Assembly: GCF_900100365.1 (NCBI RefSeq)
Contig: NZ_FNKU01000001.1
Span: 5,514,501-5,578,500 of the forward strand
From: Pseudomonas cannabina
Lineage (GTDB): Bacteria; Pseudomonadota; Gammaproteobacteria; Pseudomonadales; Pseudomonadaceae
Length of the DNA: 64,000 nt
Direction: 5' to 3'
How positions within the stretch are numbered: the first letter of the stretch is position 1; every line of letters begins with the position of its first letter. The notes below the pieces were generated by a model that saw nothing but the letters and a program-made list of their open reading frames with translations, was not told the origin of the DNA and ran no database searches. A program made the translations under genes and the position numbers. Below are positions 1 through 9,655 of the stretch, one piece after another.

Positions 1-883
1 TGGCTTCGATCAGCCACTTGCCAATGCCGGGCCAGGAGAAGATCGTTTCGGTCAGAACCGCACCGGCCAGCAGCGTACCGATCTGCAGACCGAACACGGT
101 CAGCACCGGAATCAACGCGTTACGCAGGCCGTGAACGAATACCACACGTGCCGGCGAAAGGCCTTTGGCCCGAGCCGTACGCACGTAGTCTTCACGCAGC
201 ACTTCAAGCATCGAGGAGCGGGTCATCCGGGCGATCACCGCCAAAGGGATGGTGCCCAGCACGATGGCCGGCAGAATCAGGTGATGCAGGGCATCGAGAA
301 ACGCGCCTTGCTCGTCGCTGAGCAGCGTGTCGATCAGCATGAAGCCCGTTACTGGCGGAATGTCGTACAGCAGGTCGATCCGCCCGGACACCGGGGTCCA
401 GCCCAGGGTCACCGAGAAAAACATGATGAGGATCAGGCCCCACCAGAAAATCGGCATGGAGTAACCGGCCAGGGAAATGCCCATGACCCCATGGTCGAAC
501 AGGGACCCTCGCTTGCGGGCGGCGATCACGCCAGCCAGCAGGCCGAGGATGCCCGCGAAAATCAGTGCTGCCAGCGACAACTCGAGGGTTGCCGGGAACA
601 GCGAGGTGAACTCGCTCCAGACACTGGTGCGCGTACGCAGCGATTCACCGAGGTCGCCTTGGGCGAGCTTGCCGATGTAGTCGATGTACTGGGCATAGAG
701 TGGCTTGTTCAGACCCAGACGTTCCATGGCCTGAGCGTGCATTTCCGGATCGACCCGGCGCTCACCCATCATGACTTCGACCGGGTCGCCCGGAATCAGA
801 CGAATCAGGGCGAAGGTCAATAAGGTGATGCCGAAGAAAGTGGGTATCAGCAACCCCACTCGGCGGGCGATAAAACTAAACAT
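1..883 (-). CDS. dppB: Dipeptide ABC transporter permease DppB (3' end outside window)
   Basis: Inner-membrane permease of a dipeptide importer, BPD_transp_1 family. The translation begins MFSFIARRVGLLIPTF, with the N-terminal transmembrane helix and the LIPGDPVEVMMGER segment typical of DppB/OppB, several further hydrophobic helices, and the cytoplasmic EAA-type loop (REDYVRTARAKGLSP) that contacts the ATPase. The ATG at 881-883 follows a GAGG 11 bases upstream. The reading frame runs off the left edge, so the last part of the protein and the expected dppCDF genes are not visible. It lies 72 bp downstream of a dppA gene on the same strand, so it probably belongs to the same transcript. The family assignment is firm; the substrate is inferred from the neighbours. 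Confidence 0.93.
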   Translation of the reverse strand, partial: MFSFIARRVGLLIPTFFGITLLTFALIRLIPGDPVEVMMGERRVDPEMHAQAMERLGLNKPLYAQYIDYIGKLAQGDLGESLRTRTSVWSEFTSLFPATLELSLAALIFAGILGLLAGVIAARKRGSLFDHGVMGISLAGYSMPIFWWGLILIMFFSVTLGWTPVSGRIDLLYDIPPVTGFMLIDTLLSDEQGAFLDALHHLILPAIVLGTIPLAVIARMTRSSMLEVLREDYVRTARAKGLSPARVVFVHGLRNALIPVLTVFGLQIGTLLAGAVLTETIFSWPGIGKWLIEA

Positions 884-955
884 CTTGGTGTGTACCTCAT
901 CAGCCGGTTAGGCGTGCTCCGGCGAGTCTCGGGTAGAGCTCGCCGGATTATTTTT

Positions 956-2551
956 CTACTTCACCTTGGTAGTGGCGAAGTTGTTAGTGGTGAGCGGGCT
1001 TATTTGATAGCCCTCAACGTTGTTGCGCATGGCCGTGAACATTCTGGTGTGAGCCATGCTGATCCACGGCTGATCCTTGTTGAATATTGCCTGGGCCTGC
1101 TCATAGAGCGCGGCGCGCTCCTGCGGGTTCACTGTTTCACGAGCCTGATCGATAAGCTTCTGGAAATCGGCATTGCACCAGCGGGCGTAGTTCTCGCCGT
1201 TTTTCGCCGCTTCACAGCTGAGCATCGGGGTCAGGAAGTTGTCAGGGTCGCCATTGTCGCCTGCCCAGCCAGCAGACACCATGTCATGTTCGCCATTCTT
1301 GGCGCGTTTGAGCATTTCACCCCATTCCATGACGCGAATGTCGATCTTGATGCCGATTTTAGCCAGGTCGGACTGCATCATTTGCGCACCGAGCATCGGG
1401 TTGGGATTGGTCGGGCCGCCGCCGTTGCGGGTATAGAGGGTGAAAACAGTGCCCTCGGGTACGCCCGCTTCCTTCAGCAAGGCGCGTGCCTTGTCGAGGT
1501 CAATCGGTGGATTCTTGAGGCTGTTGTTGTAACCCAGCAAAGTCGGCGGATACGGGTTGACCGCTACCAGTGCATTGCCTTTGCCGAATACCGCGTTGAC
1601 ATAGGCATTCTTGTCGAACGTCATGTCAATGGCTTTGCGCACCCTCACGTCGCTCAAGTACTTGTGCGTAGTGTTGATCGCAATATAACCGGTCGTCATT
1701 GCCTCCAGTTCATCAACCTTCAGATTCGGGTCTTTCTTGATGCTGGGGATATCGTCTGGCTTGGGGTACAGCGCGATCTGGCATTCGTTGGCCTTGAGCT
1801 TTTGCAGGCGCACGTTGTTGTCAGTGGCGATGGCCAGAATCAGTGCTTCGGACGGCGGCTTGCCACGGAAGTAATCAGGGTTGGCCTTGAAGCGAACCTG
1901 TGCATCTTTGGCATAGCGCTGGAAGATAAACGGGCCGGTGCCGATGGGCTTGCTGTTGAGGTCGCCAGTCTTGTTGGCTTTCAGCAACTGGTCAGCGTAT
2001 TCGGCCGGGTAGATCGAAGCGAAGGCCATGGCCATGTCTGCCAGGAACGGTGCTTCGCGACGGGTCAGGGTGAATTTGACTGTGTAGTCGTCGGTTTTTT
2101 CGACGCTTTTCAGCAGCTCTTTGAAGCCCATGCTTTCAAAGTAGGGGAAGCCGACGCTCGACTTGTCGTGCCACGGGTGCTTCGGGTCCAGCTGACGCTG
2201 AAAACTCCAGAGCACATCGTCGGCGTTCATGTCGCGGGTCGGCGTGAAGTAATCGGTGGTGTGAAACTTGACGCCTTTGCGCAGATGGAAGATGTAGGTC
2301 AGGCCGTCGTCGCTGATTTCCCAGGATTCAGCCAGTGCCGGAATCACTTCAGTGGTGCCGGGTTTGAAGTCCGCCAGGCGGTTGAACATGGTTTCAGCCA
2401 CGGCATCGGCCGTTACCGCAGTCGTGTACTGCACCATGTCGAAGCCTTCAGGGCTGGCTTCGGTGCAGACCACCAGCGGTTTTGCCGAAACACTGACCGC
2501 GACGCTGAGCAGGGCCAGGGCGATCGAGTTGCTTAGCGATAACAGTTTCAA
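956..2551 (-). CDS. dppA: DppA-type periplasmic peptide-binding protein, copy 1 (nearest dppB)
   Basis: Solute-binding protein of family SBP_bac_5 (531 aa, usual length for DppA). It has a short signal peptide ending near SVSAKP. The mature part starts VVCTEASPEGFD, the family's N-terminal motif, and WSFQRQLDPKHPW and GDNGDPDNFLTPMLSC are conserved ligand-domain segments. The start codon is TTG (2549-2551), chosen because GGAGGG lies 7 bases upstream and the signal peptide begins there. This copy is more divergent from the other three DppA copies in the window than they are from each other, and it has lost their GxNLGYI-type segment (TGYIAINT instead). In P. aeruginosa, several DppA paralogues feed one DppBCDF permease with different peptide preferences; the same is inferred here. 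Confidence 0.92.
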   Translation of the reverse strand: MKLLSLSNSIALALLSVAVSVSAKPLVVCTEASPEGFDMVQYTTAVTADAVAETMFNRLADFKPGTTEVIPALAESWEISDDGLTYIFHLRKGVKFHTTDYFTPTRDMNADDVLWSFQRQLDPKHPWHDKSSVGFPYFESMGFKELLKSVEKTDDYTVKFTLTRREAPFLADMAMAFASIYPAEYADQLLKANKTGDLNSKPIGTGPFIFQRYAKDAQVRFKANPDYFRGKPPSEALILAIATDNNVRLQKLKANECQIALYPKPDDIPSIKKDPNLKVDELEAMTTGYIAINTTHKYLSDVRVRKAIDMTFDKNAYVNAVFGKGNALVAVNPYPPTLLGYNNSLKNPPIDLDKARALLKEAGVPEGTVFTLYTRNGGGPTNPNPMLGAQMMQSDLAKIGIKIDIRVMEWGEMLKRAKNGEHDMVSAGWAGDNGDPDNFLTPMLSCEAAKNGENYARWCNADFQKLIDQARETVNPQERAALYEQAQAIFNKDQPWISMAHTRMFTAMRNNVEGYQISPLTTNNFATTKVK

Positions 2552-2586
2552 TGTGAACCCTCCATAGAGTTGACGCCGATGGTGGT

Positions 2587-2620
2587 GCTCTGGCGCAAGG
2601 CTGTTGCCTTGCGCCAGAGC
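2587..2620. promoter_or_regulatory. Perfect 14-bp-stem hairpin between opdP and dppA copy 1
   Basis: GCTCTGGCGCAAGG, a 6-base loop, then its exact reverse complement. It sits 14 bases beyond the opdP stop on the minus strand and before the dppA start. No T-run follows on either strand, so it does not look like a simple intrinsic terminator. A stem that stabilises mRNA 3' ends or sets the opdP:dppA expression ratio is inferred. Confidence 0.6.
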
Positions 2621-2633
2621 GGTTTTCAGCGAA

Positions 2634-4013
2634 TCAAAGAATGTTGAACGGGACCGTCGTTACCAGACGGAATTCGTTGATGTTGCCATCAGCCTGATTC
2701 TCGCTGGCGCGGTGCGTGGTGTAAGTGGCGCGAATAGCGGTGGCTTTGAGCGGACCGGACTGTACCGAGTAAGACGAACCAATGCCGTACTCGTAGTGGG
2801 TTTCGCCGTCCATCGCCAGCACGTCGGTGTAGCCGGTGCCTTTGTAGTGAGTACCGTCGATGTCCCAGCCGCGGGCCTGGTAGATGTTGAACTTCAGGCC
2901 TGGCACGCCGTATTCGGCCATGTTAAGCACGTAAGCAATCTGCAGGGATTTCTCGTTCGGGCCGTTGAAGTCCGAGAGCAGGGAGTTGGCCAGGAAGATG
3001 GCGTTGGTGTCGTGGGCGTAGTCGAAATACTCGTTACCGTTCACTTCCTGGTAGGCAAGGCTGACGCTGTGCGCGTTGTGCGTACCGGTGAAGGACAGGC
3101 TGTAGGTATCGTTGTCGATTGCGCCCAGTTTGCTTTGACCGGCATCTTTCGTTTTGTAGTAGTTCAGGTTAGTGCTCAGCGCGAATACTTTGCTGTCGCC
3201 CAGTTCGTGGGTGAACGCGAAGTAGTACTGGTGCCAGAAGTCTTCCAGGTTCGACGCATAGAAACTGGCGGTCAGGCTGTCAGTCGGCTTGTAGTCACCA
3301 CCGAACATGTCCAGGCGGTCGGCGGTCTGGCTGCGATCACCGTACTCGGAGCGGAACTTGTCCTGGCTCTGTTCCATACGTGGCGATACGCGGTCGAAGC
3401 TGCCGGCCTGGAGGGACAGGTTGTTGAACTCGTCGCTCTGGACGGCCACACCCTGGAAGCTGGAAGGCAGTGCGCGGTTGCCGATGAAGGCGATGACCGG
3501 GGTGTTCACCGACTGGCGACCCATGGTCAGCACGGTGTTGGAAACACGTGCCTTGACGTTGCCCAGACCCATTTTGCTCCACTGACCGACGGCATCGCCG
3601 TCACGGTCGGCCAGAGTACGGTTGGAATTACCCGCAAAGTCATCAGTGTCGCGGTCCAGCGCAATGGCGTTGTACAGCGCCAGTTCGGTGGAGAAGCCGA
3701 CTACACCCTGGGTGAAGCCCGAGCTGTAGTTGATGATGGTGCCCTGCTGCCAGTTGATGCGGCGCGGGGTCTGCTTTCTGACGCCGTCGTCGTTATAGCT
3801 GAACGTGCTGTCGCGACGTCGCAGTTCGTTGGCGTACCAGTTGCGGGTTGTGCCGGTCAGAAGTTGATCTTCAAAAAAGCCATTGGCGTCGGCCTGTGCG
3901 TTCTTGGAGCTCAGCTCGGTCGGCACGAAGGTCTGGCTGGCTGGCGCTGCCTGAACCATCGCGCCAAATGACGAGAGAGATAAGGCCAATAATGCAGTGC
4001 TTGTTGTTTTCAC
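2634..4013 (-). CDS. opdP: OprD-family outer-membrane porin (OpdP-like)
   Basis: Outer-membrane channel of the OprD/Occ family, 459 aa, the usual size. It has a signal peptide (MKTTSTALLALSLSSFG ... VQAA). The mature start contains the family segment FFEDQLLTGTTRNWYANELR, and IINYSSGFTQGVVGF and the terminal FRLVTTVPFNIL β-strand are also typical. The start is GTG at 4011-4013 with GGGAG 10 bases upstream. Its place between dppA genes matches the P. aeruginosa opdP (Gly-Glu dipeptide porin) next to dppA-dppF, so peptide entry through the outer membrane is the likely role. It is probably co-transcribed with its neighbours and flanked on both sides by strong hairpins. The family is clear; the OpdP name rests on context. 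Confidence 0.85.
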   Translation of the reverse strand: MKTTSTALLALSLSSFGAMVQAAPASQTFVPTELSSKNAQADANGFFEDQLLTGTTRNWYANELRRRDSTFSYNDDGVRKQTPRRINWQQGTIINYSSGFTQGVVGFSTELALYNAIALDRDTDDFAGNSNRTLADRDGDAVGQWSKMGLGNVKARVSNTVLTMGRQSVNTPVIAFIGNRALPSSFQGVAVQSDEFNNLSLQAGSFDRVSPRMEQSQDKFRSEYGDRSQTADRLDMFGGDYKPTDSLTASFYASNLEDFWHQYYFAFTHELGDSKVFALSTNLNYYKTKDAGQSKLGAIDNDTYSLSFTGTHNAHSVSLAYQEVNGNEYFDYAHDTNAIFLANSLLSDFNGPNEKSLQIAYVLNMAEYGVPGLKFNIYQARGWDIDGTHYKGTGYTDVLAMDGETHYEYGIGSSYSVQSGPLKATAIRATYTTHRASENQADGNINEFRLVTTVPFNIL

Positions 4014-4076
4014 GATGTGCAGCTCCCTTTATCACTTTTATAAATGCCAGTTTTTTAAAGTCTGGCTTTTGGTGGT

Positions 4077-4095
4077 GCAGGGCCTGAGGCCCTGC
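4077..4095. promoter_or_regulatory. GC-rich hairpin between dppA copy 2 and opdP
   Basis: GCAGGGCC-TGA-GGCCCTGC, an 8-bp perfect stem in the leader of opdP on the minus strand. A second, weaker stem (GCCAG ... CTGGC) lies closer to the opdP start. On the minus strand the stem is followed by a mixed A-rich stretch, not a T-run. It may be a processing or attenuation element. Confidence 0.45.
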
Positions 4096-4169
4096 ATTGT
4101 TACAAGTATCAATGCGCAACGGCTGTCTTGCGCCGTACACAAGACGGCGAGGACAAGCCTGGGCGGGAA

Positions 4170-5759
4170 TCAATCGACGATGCTCACGCCCGAAAAGTTG
4201 TTGCGGCCGAAGGGGCTGACATGGAAGTCCTTGACCTCGGTACGCAGCGGCTGATTGACGGTCGAGTGGGCAATCGGCGTAATCGGTACCTGTTCCTTGA
4301 GGTAGCGTTGTGCCTGTTTGTACAGATCGGTGCGCTGCTCGCGATCGGTAGTGGCGACGGCGGCTTTGATCAACTGGTCGTATTTCTCGTCGCACCACAT
4401 CGAATAGTTGTTACCGCCAATGGCGGCACAGCTGTACAGGGTGCCGAGCCAGTTGTCCGGGTCGCCATTGTCGCCGGTCCAGCCGATCAGCGAGATATCG
4501 TGCTCGCCGTTCTTGGTGCGCTTGAGGTATTCACCCCATTCATAACTGACGATGTTGACCTTGATGCCGACCTTGGCCCAGTCGGACTGGAGCATTTCGG
4601 CCATCAGCCTGGCATTGGGGTTATAAGGCCGCTGGACCGGCATGGCCCACAGGTTCAGTTCAGTGCCTTCCTTGACTCCGGCAGCACGCAACAGCTCTCT
4701 GGCTTTTTCCGGGTTGTAGGGCGCATCCTTGATGCTGTCATCGTAGGACCATTGGGTCGGCGGCATGGCATTGACCGCCAGTTGCCCCGCGCCCTGGTAG
4801 ACCGCGCCGATGATGGCTTTCTTGTTGACCGCCATGTCCAGCGCCTGACGTACCTGAAGGTTGCCAAGCGGTTCATGACGCACGTTGTAGGAGATGTAAC
4901 CGAGGTTGAAGCCCGGCTTCTCGATAACCTGCAGGCTTTTGTCTTCCTTGAGCTTGGCGAGGTCCGCCGGGCGCGGGTTGAGCGACACCTGGCACTCGTT
5001 GGCCTTGAGTTTTTGCATGCGCACCGAAGCGTCGGTGTTGATGGCGAAGATCAGTTGATCGATCTTCACCCGGCTCGGGTCCCAGTATTCCTTGTTGCCC
5101 TTGTAGCGAATCTGCGAGTCCTTCTGATAGCGCTGGAACACGAAAGGCCCCGTGCCGATCGGCTGTTGATTGATGTTTCTGACATCACCTTTGGCCATCA
5201 GCTGTTCCGCGTACTCGGCGGACAGAATACCGGCGAAGTTCATCGCGATATTTTGAATGAACGCGGCGTCAACCGTATTTAGGGTGAAGGCCACGGTCAG
5301 CGGATCGGTTTTCTCGACGGACTTGATCTTCTTGTTCAGGCCCATTCCGGTGAAATACGGAAACTCGGTCGGGTAAGCGACGCGAAAAGGGTGATCAGGT
5401 TTGAGCATGCGGTTGAACGTGAACAGCACGTCGTCGGCGTTGAAGTCGCGACTGGGTTTGAAGTCCTTGTTGCTATGGAACTTGACGCCTTCGCGCAAAT
5501 GAAAGGTGTAGACCAGACCGTCCGACGAAACATCCCACGAAGTCGCCAGACCCGGAACCACCGAGGTGTCCCCCTGCTTGAACTCGGTCAGGCGGTTGTA
5601 GATCGGTTCTGATGCATCGTTGTCGGTGGCCGAGGTGTATTGCGCGCTGTCAAAGCCCGCCGGGCTCGCTTCCGAGCAGAACACCAGGTTATTCGCCTGG
5701 GCCAGCGGAGCCAAGGCAAACAGCCCCATGCACGACGTCATCGCAAGAGTTTTACGCAT
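4170..5759 (-). CDS. dppA: DppA-type periplasmic peptide-binding protein, copy 2
   Basis: SBP_bac_5 peptide-binding protein, 529 aa. Signal peptide MRKTLAMTSCMGLFALA ... AQA, then mature NNLVFCSEASPAGFDSAQY. Conserved family segments are FTFNRMLKPDHPFR, GTGPFVFQRYQKDS, and the ligand-pocket strand GWTGDNGDPDNWLG. ATG 5757-5759 has AGGGAT at a good distance. It is very similar to copies 3 and 4 across the whole length. Together with them it probably delivers peptides of differing composition to the shared DppBCDF permease. Confidence 0.92.
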   Translation of the reverse strand: MRKTLAMTSCMGLFALAPLAQANNLVFCSEASPAGFDSAQYTSATDNDASEPIYNRLTEFKQGDTSVVPGLATSWDVSSDGLVYTFHLREGVKFHSNKDFKPSRDFNADDVLFTFNRMLKPDHPFRVAYPTEFPYFTGMGLNKKIKSVEKTDPLTVAFTLNTVDAAFIQNIAMNFAGILSAEYAEQLMAKGDVRNINQQPIGTGPFVFQRYQKDSQIRYKGNKEYWDPSRVKIDQLIFAINTDASVRMQKLKANECQVSLNPRPADLAKLKEDKSLQVIEKPGFNLGYISYNVRHEPLGNLQVRQALDMAVNKKAIIGAVYQGAGQLAVNAMPPTQWSYDDSIKDAPYNPEKARELLRAAGVKEGTELNLWAMPVQRPYNPNARLMAEMLQSDWAKVGIKVNIVSYEWGEYLKRTKNGEHDISLIGWTGDNGDPDNWLGTLYSCAAIGGNNYSMWCDEKYDQLIKAAVATTDREQRTDLYKQAQRYLKEQVPITPIAHSTVNQPLRTEVKDFHVSPFGRNNFSGVSIVD

Positions 5760-6065
5760 GATGATCCCTATCCTTAAAAGGACGAGCCAAGGCTCGAATG
5801 TCTACAAGGCCCACAGGCACGCCCGGTGCTTCGCGATTTACCAGCGCCATGCGGCGACCGCTTCCTGCCTGTTGCCACAACATTTCGACGTTAAGTCGAT
5901 AGCGGCGCGCGGTATATAGGCTTGAAGGCTGCAAAGCTCGTAGGAAAAAGCGCGGTGACAGTGAAAGCGCGTCGCTGACGACACGTTTCCAGCTGACTGC
6001 ACGGGCTGCATGTTCAGGTATGGCGGGACACTGCGCCGGGTGAACGGCGCAGCAAACCGCCGCTA
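5760..6065. other. Intergenic region between dppA copies 3 and 2 (306 bp)
   Basis: No credible ORF. A perfect 8-bp stem (CTGCGCCG, loop, CGGCGCAG; 6031-6052) lies just after the stop of dppA copy 3 on the minus strand, without a T-run. The remaining ~220 bp are free of obvious repeats and presumably carry the promoter or leader of dppA copy 2. Confidence 0.5.
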
Positions 6066-7694
6066 TTACTTCCCGGTCACGCTCACACCGTAAAAGGAGT
6101 TCAAGCCAAACGGGCTGATCTTGAAATCCTGAACGCTGGTACGCATGGGTTGATAGACAGTCGAGTGCGCGATAGGGGTCATCGGCACTGCGTCTTTCAG
6201 CAGGTGTTGCGCCTGTTTGTACAGTTCGGTGCGCTTGGCCTGATCAGATGTTTCCTTGGCCTGATGGATCAACGTGTCGAAAGGCTTGTCGCACCACTTG
6301 GCAAAGTTGTTGCCGTTCAGCGCGTCGCAGCCAAACAGGGTGCCGAGCCAGTTGTCCGGGTCACCATTGTCGCCGCTCCAGCCAATCAGCATCGCGCCGT
6401 TTTCACCATTTTTGGCGCGCTTGATGTATTCGCCCCATTCATAGCTAACGATCTTGACGTTGAGACCGATTTTCTTCCAGTCGGACTGGAGCATTTCGGC
6501 CATCAACTTGGCGTTGGGGTTGTAAGGACGCTGTACCGGCATCGCCCACAGGGTGATTTCAGTGCCTTCCTTGACGCCTGCCTTTTTCAGCAAGGCCTTG
6601 GCTTTCTCGACGTCGAACGGCGCATCCTTGATGGTTGTGTCGTAGGACCATTGGGTGGGCGGCATGGCGTTGACGGCCAGCTGGCCTGCGCCCTGATACA
6701 CGGCATCGATGATGCCTTGCTTGTTGACCGACATGTCCAGCGCCTGACGAACTTCCTTGATGGCCAGCGGGTTAGGCTCGTCGCTGCCCTTGATCTTGTC
6801 CATGGTGTTGTAGGCGATGTAACCCAGGTTGAAGCCTGCCTGATCAGGCATCTTCAGATTCTTGTCAGCCTTGAGGGGTTCGAGATCGGCAGGGCGCGGG
6901 TAAGCGGTGACCTGGCATTCGTTCTTCTTGAGCTTCTGCATGCCCACCGATGCGTCGGTGGTGATGGCGAAGATCAGGTTGTCGATCTTGACGTCTTCAA
7001 GTTTCCAGTAATCCTTATTGCCGGTGTAGCGGATGTTGGAATCTTTCTGGTAGCTCTTGAATACGAACGGACCCGTACCGATCGGCTGCTGGTTGATCAG
7101 TTCCGGCTTGCCTTCCTTGAGCAGCTTGGCGGCGTATTCTGCGGACTGGATCGAAGCGAAGCTCATAGCCATGTTCTGGATGAACGCGGCGTCGACGGTG
7201 CCAAGAACGAACCTGACGGTGTGATCGTCGATTTTCTCGATCTTCTTGATATTGGTGTCCATCGCCATATCGGTGAAGTACGGGAATTCGGTCGGATACG
7301 CTTTGCGGTACGGCATGTCCTTGTCAATCATGCGATTGAACGTGAACAGCACGTCGTCGGCGTTGAATTCGCGGGTCGGCTTGAAATAAGGCGTGGTGTG
7401 GAATTTCACACCCTCACGCAGATGGAACGTGTAGTTCAGGCCGTCTGGCGAGATATCCCAGCTGGTTGCCAAGCCTGGCACTACGGCGGTGCCGCCGCGT
7501 TCGAACTGGCTCAAACGATTGAAAATGGTCTCTGCCGCGGCATCGAAGTCAGTACCTGTGGTGTATTGACCCGGATCGAAGCCGGCAGGGCTGCCCTCGG
7601 AGCAGAACACCAGGTTCGATGCTGCGTGGGCGAAAGGTGCGCTGGCGAGCAAGCTGGCGCCGACCAGAAACGGAATGACCGCGTGTTTGAGCAT
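6066..7694 (-). CDS. dppA: DppA-type periplasmic peptide-binding protein, copy 3
   Basis: SBP_bac_5 protein of 542 aa from the chosen start. The ATG at 7692-7694 (MLKHAVIPFLVGASLL) is preferred over the upstream in-frame ATG at 7715. It has GAGG 6 bases upstream and starts directly with the signal peptide, cleaved after FAHA. The mature start is SNLVFCSEGSPAGFDPGQY. The family segments FTFNRMIDKDMPYR, GTGPFVFKSYQKDS and GWSGDNGDPDNWLG are all present. It has a ~10-residue insertion (DKIKGSDEPNPLAI) around the middle that copies 2 and 4 lack. Separate gaps of more than 200 bp on each side suggest it may have its own promoter. Confidence 0.92.
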   Translation of the reverse strand: MLKHAVIPFLVGASLLASAPFAHAASNLVFCSEGSPAGFDPGQYTTGTDFDAAAETIFNRLSQFERGGTAVVPGLATSWDISPDGLNYTFHLREGVKFHTTPYFKPTREFNADDVLFTFNRMIDKDMPYRKAYPTEFPYFTDMAMDTNIKKIEKIDDHTVRFVLGTVDAAFIQNMAMSFASIQSAEYAAKLLKEGKPELINQQPIGTGPFVFKSYQKDSNIRYTGNKDYWKLEDVKIDNLIFAITTDASVGMQKLKKNECQVTAYPRPADLEPLKADKNLKMPDQAGFNLGYIAYNTMDKIKGSDEPNPLAIKEVRQALDMSVNKQGIIDAVYQGAGQLAVNAMPPTQWSYDTTIKDAPFDVEKAKALLKKAGVKEGTEITLWAMPVQRPYNPNAKLMAEMLQSDWKKIGLNVKIVSYEWGEYIKRAKNGENGAMLIGWSGDNGDPDNWLGTLFGCDALNGNNFAKWCDKPFDTLIHQAKETSDQAKRTELYKQAQHLLKDAVPMTPIAHSTVYQPMRTSVQDFKISPFGLNSFYGVSVTGK

Positions 7695-7951
7695 GGTTGC
7701 CTCAGTTGTTGTCATTTTTGATTAGAGGGAACGACCTCGTGAGCCGATCCGTCCGATACTTATGCAGGGGCCATACCCAAAGCAAGGCAATGACGTCAAA
7801 GAAGCGACAAAGAGTGGCACGATCGTACAAGAATGTCGCGAAAGTGTAATTTTCTGGGCGGTTGATCGTTTGCGCGGTGCATTTTGAATCCGTTCGCGCA
7901 CCATTCAGGCGCAACCGGGTGAGAAAAATGCACCCGGTTGGAGCCATGTTG

Positions 7952-9559
7952 TTACTTTGCTGTTCCCAGGCTGACACCGTAGAAGGGCGTCAGACCGAAA
8001 GGACTGATCTTGAAGTCCTGCACTTCCTGACGCATAGGCTGAAACACCCGTGAATTGGCAATCGGGGTGATCGGCACTTGTTGCTTGAGAATGTGCTGGG
8101 CTTGCTGATAGAGCTTGATGCGTTCATCGCGGTTGGTCGTGATCTTGGCCTGCTGCACCAGCTTGTCGTAGGCGGGGTCGCACCATTTGGCGTAGTTGCT
8201 GCCCTTGACGGCTGCGCAGCTATAGAGCACACCGAGCCAGTTGTCGGGGTCACCATTGTCACCGGTCCAGCCGTAGATCATTGCGTCATGCTCGCCGGCC
8301 TTGGCGCGCTTGATGTACTCGCCCCATTCATAGCTGACGATGTTGGCCTTGATCCCGATCTTCTCCCAGTCGGACTGAATCATCTGCGCAGACATGCGCG
8401 CATTGGGATTGGAGGCGCGCTGAACGGTCATGGCCCACAGATCGATCTTCGTCCCCGGTGCCACACCAGCTTCCTTGAGCAGTTGTCTGGCCTTGGTCAC
8501 ATCGTGTGGCGCATCCTTGATCGTCGGGTCGTAGCTCCACTGGCCAGGCGGCAGGGCGTTTTCGGCCAACTGGCCTGCACTCTGGTAGACCGCCTTGATG
8601 ATGGCCGGCTTGTCGATGGCCATGTCCAGCGCCTGACGAACCTTGAGTTGATCAAGCGGCGCGTGGGTCACGTTGTAGGCCAGAAAACCCAGGTTGAAGC
8701 CTGGCTGACTCAGGACCTTGAGCTTAGGATCCTTTTTCATCTCTTCGATGTCCTGCGGACGTGGATAACCGCTGACCTGGCACTCACCGGCCTTGAGCTT
8801 CTGCATGCGCACGGCGGCATCGCTGCTGATCGAGAAGATCAGGTTGTCGATCTTCACATCCTCGGGCTTCCAGTAGTCGGTGTTGCCGACGTAGCGGATC
8901 TGCGAGTCCTTCTGGTAACGCTTGAACACGGAAGGCCCGGTGCCGATCGGCTTCTGGTTCAGCTCTTCCGCTTTGCCTTCCTTGAGCAGTTGGTCTGCGT
9001 ATTCGGCGGATTGAATGGACGCAAAGCTCATGGCCAGGTTTTGTACGAACGCCGCATCAATGTTGTTCAGCGTAAAGCGCACGGTCTGCGGATCGACTTT
9101 CTCGACGCTCTTGATCGTCGTGTTCAGGCCCATGTCGGTGAAGTACGGCGACTCCGACGGGTAGGCCTTGCGGAACGGGTGATTGGCATCGAGCAGGCGA
9201 TTGAAAGTGAACAGCACATCGTCGGCGTTGAAGGTGCGGGTCGGCGTGAAATAATCCGTGGTATGGAATTTCACGCCATCGCGCAGGTGAAACGTGTACG
9301 TCAATCCGTCAGGTGACACATCCCAGCGGGTAGCCAGCCCGGGCTCTACTTCGGTTCCGCCGCGCTTGAACTGGGTCAGGCGGTTGAAGACAGTCTCGGC
9401 CGAGGCATCGAAGTCAGTGCCGCTGGTGTACTGACTCGGGTCGAAACCGGCCGGGCTGGCTTCGGAGCAATACACCAGAGTGCTCGCCGCCTGGGCCATT
9501 GGTGCGCAGGCCAGCAGTGTGCCAGTCAAGAGCAGCGGTTTGAAAAGTGTGTGTCCCAT
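7952..9559 (-). CDS. dppA: DppA-type periplasmic peptide-binding protein, copy 4
   Basis: SBP_bac_5 protein, 535 aa from ATG 9557-9559 (MGHTLFKPLLLTGTLLAC). This start is preferred over the in-frame codon at 9586 because the signal peptide begins there and GAGGGA precedes it. Mature start STLVYCSEASPAGFDPSQY. Conserved segments are FTFNRLLDANHPFR and GWTGDNGDPDNWLG. In one family-conserved position it reads GTGPSVFKRYQ where copies 2 and 3 have GTGPFVF. It is the first gene of the minus-strand cluster, with a 236-bp gap before copy 3. Confidence 0.92.
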   Translation of the reverse strand: MGHTLFKPLLLTGTLLACAPMAQAASTLVYCSEASPAGFDPSQYTSGTDFDASAETVFNRLTQFKRGGTEVEPGLATRWDVSPDGLTYTFHLRDGVKFHTTDYFTPTRTFNADDVLFTFNRLLDANHPFRKAYPSESPYFTDMGLNTTIKSVEKVDPQTVRFTLNNIDAAFVQNLAMSFASIQSAEYADQLLKEGKAEELNQKPIGTGPSVFKRYQKDSQIRYVGNTDYWKPEDVKIDNLIFSISSDAAVRMQKLKAGECQVSGYPRPQDIEEMKKDPKLKVLSQPGFNLGFLAYNVTHAPLDQLKVRQALDMAIDKPAIIKAVYQSAGQLAENALPPGQWSYDPTIKDAPHDVTKARQLLKEAGVAPGTKIDLWAMTVQRASNPNARMSAQMIQSDWEKIGIKANIVSYEWGEYIKRAKAGEHDAMIYGWTGDNGDPDNWLGVLYSCAAVKGSNYAKWCDPAYDKLVQQAKITTNRDERIKLYQQAQHILKQQVPITPIANSRVFQPMRQEVQDFKISPFGLTPFYGVSLGTAK

Positions 9560-9655
9560 GGATCCCTCGCGTGGTACGGCAGTCACCGTGCATGAATATC
9601 GATAATCAGATAGCCAGCGGATAGTGCCGTACTTGGTCGGGGTCGGACAACACGC

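Noticed and set aside
890..2536. 548-codon plus-strand ORF opposite dppA copy 1 (and similar ones opposite the other dppA genes and opdP)
   Set aside because: Shadow of a GC-rich gene on the other strand; the real genes have signal peptides and conserved domains.
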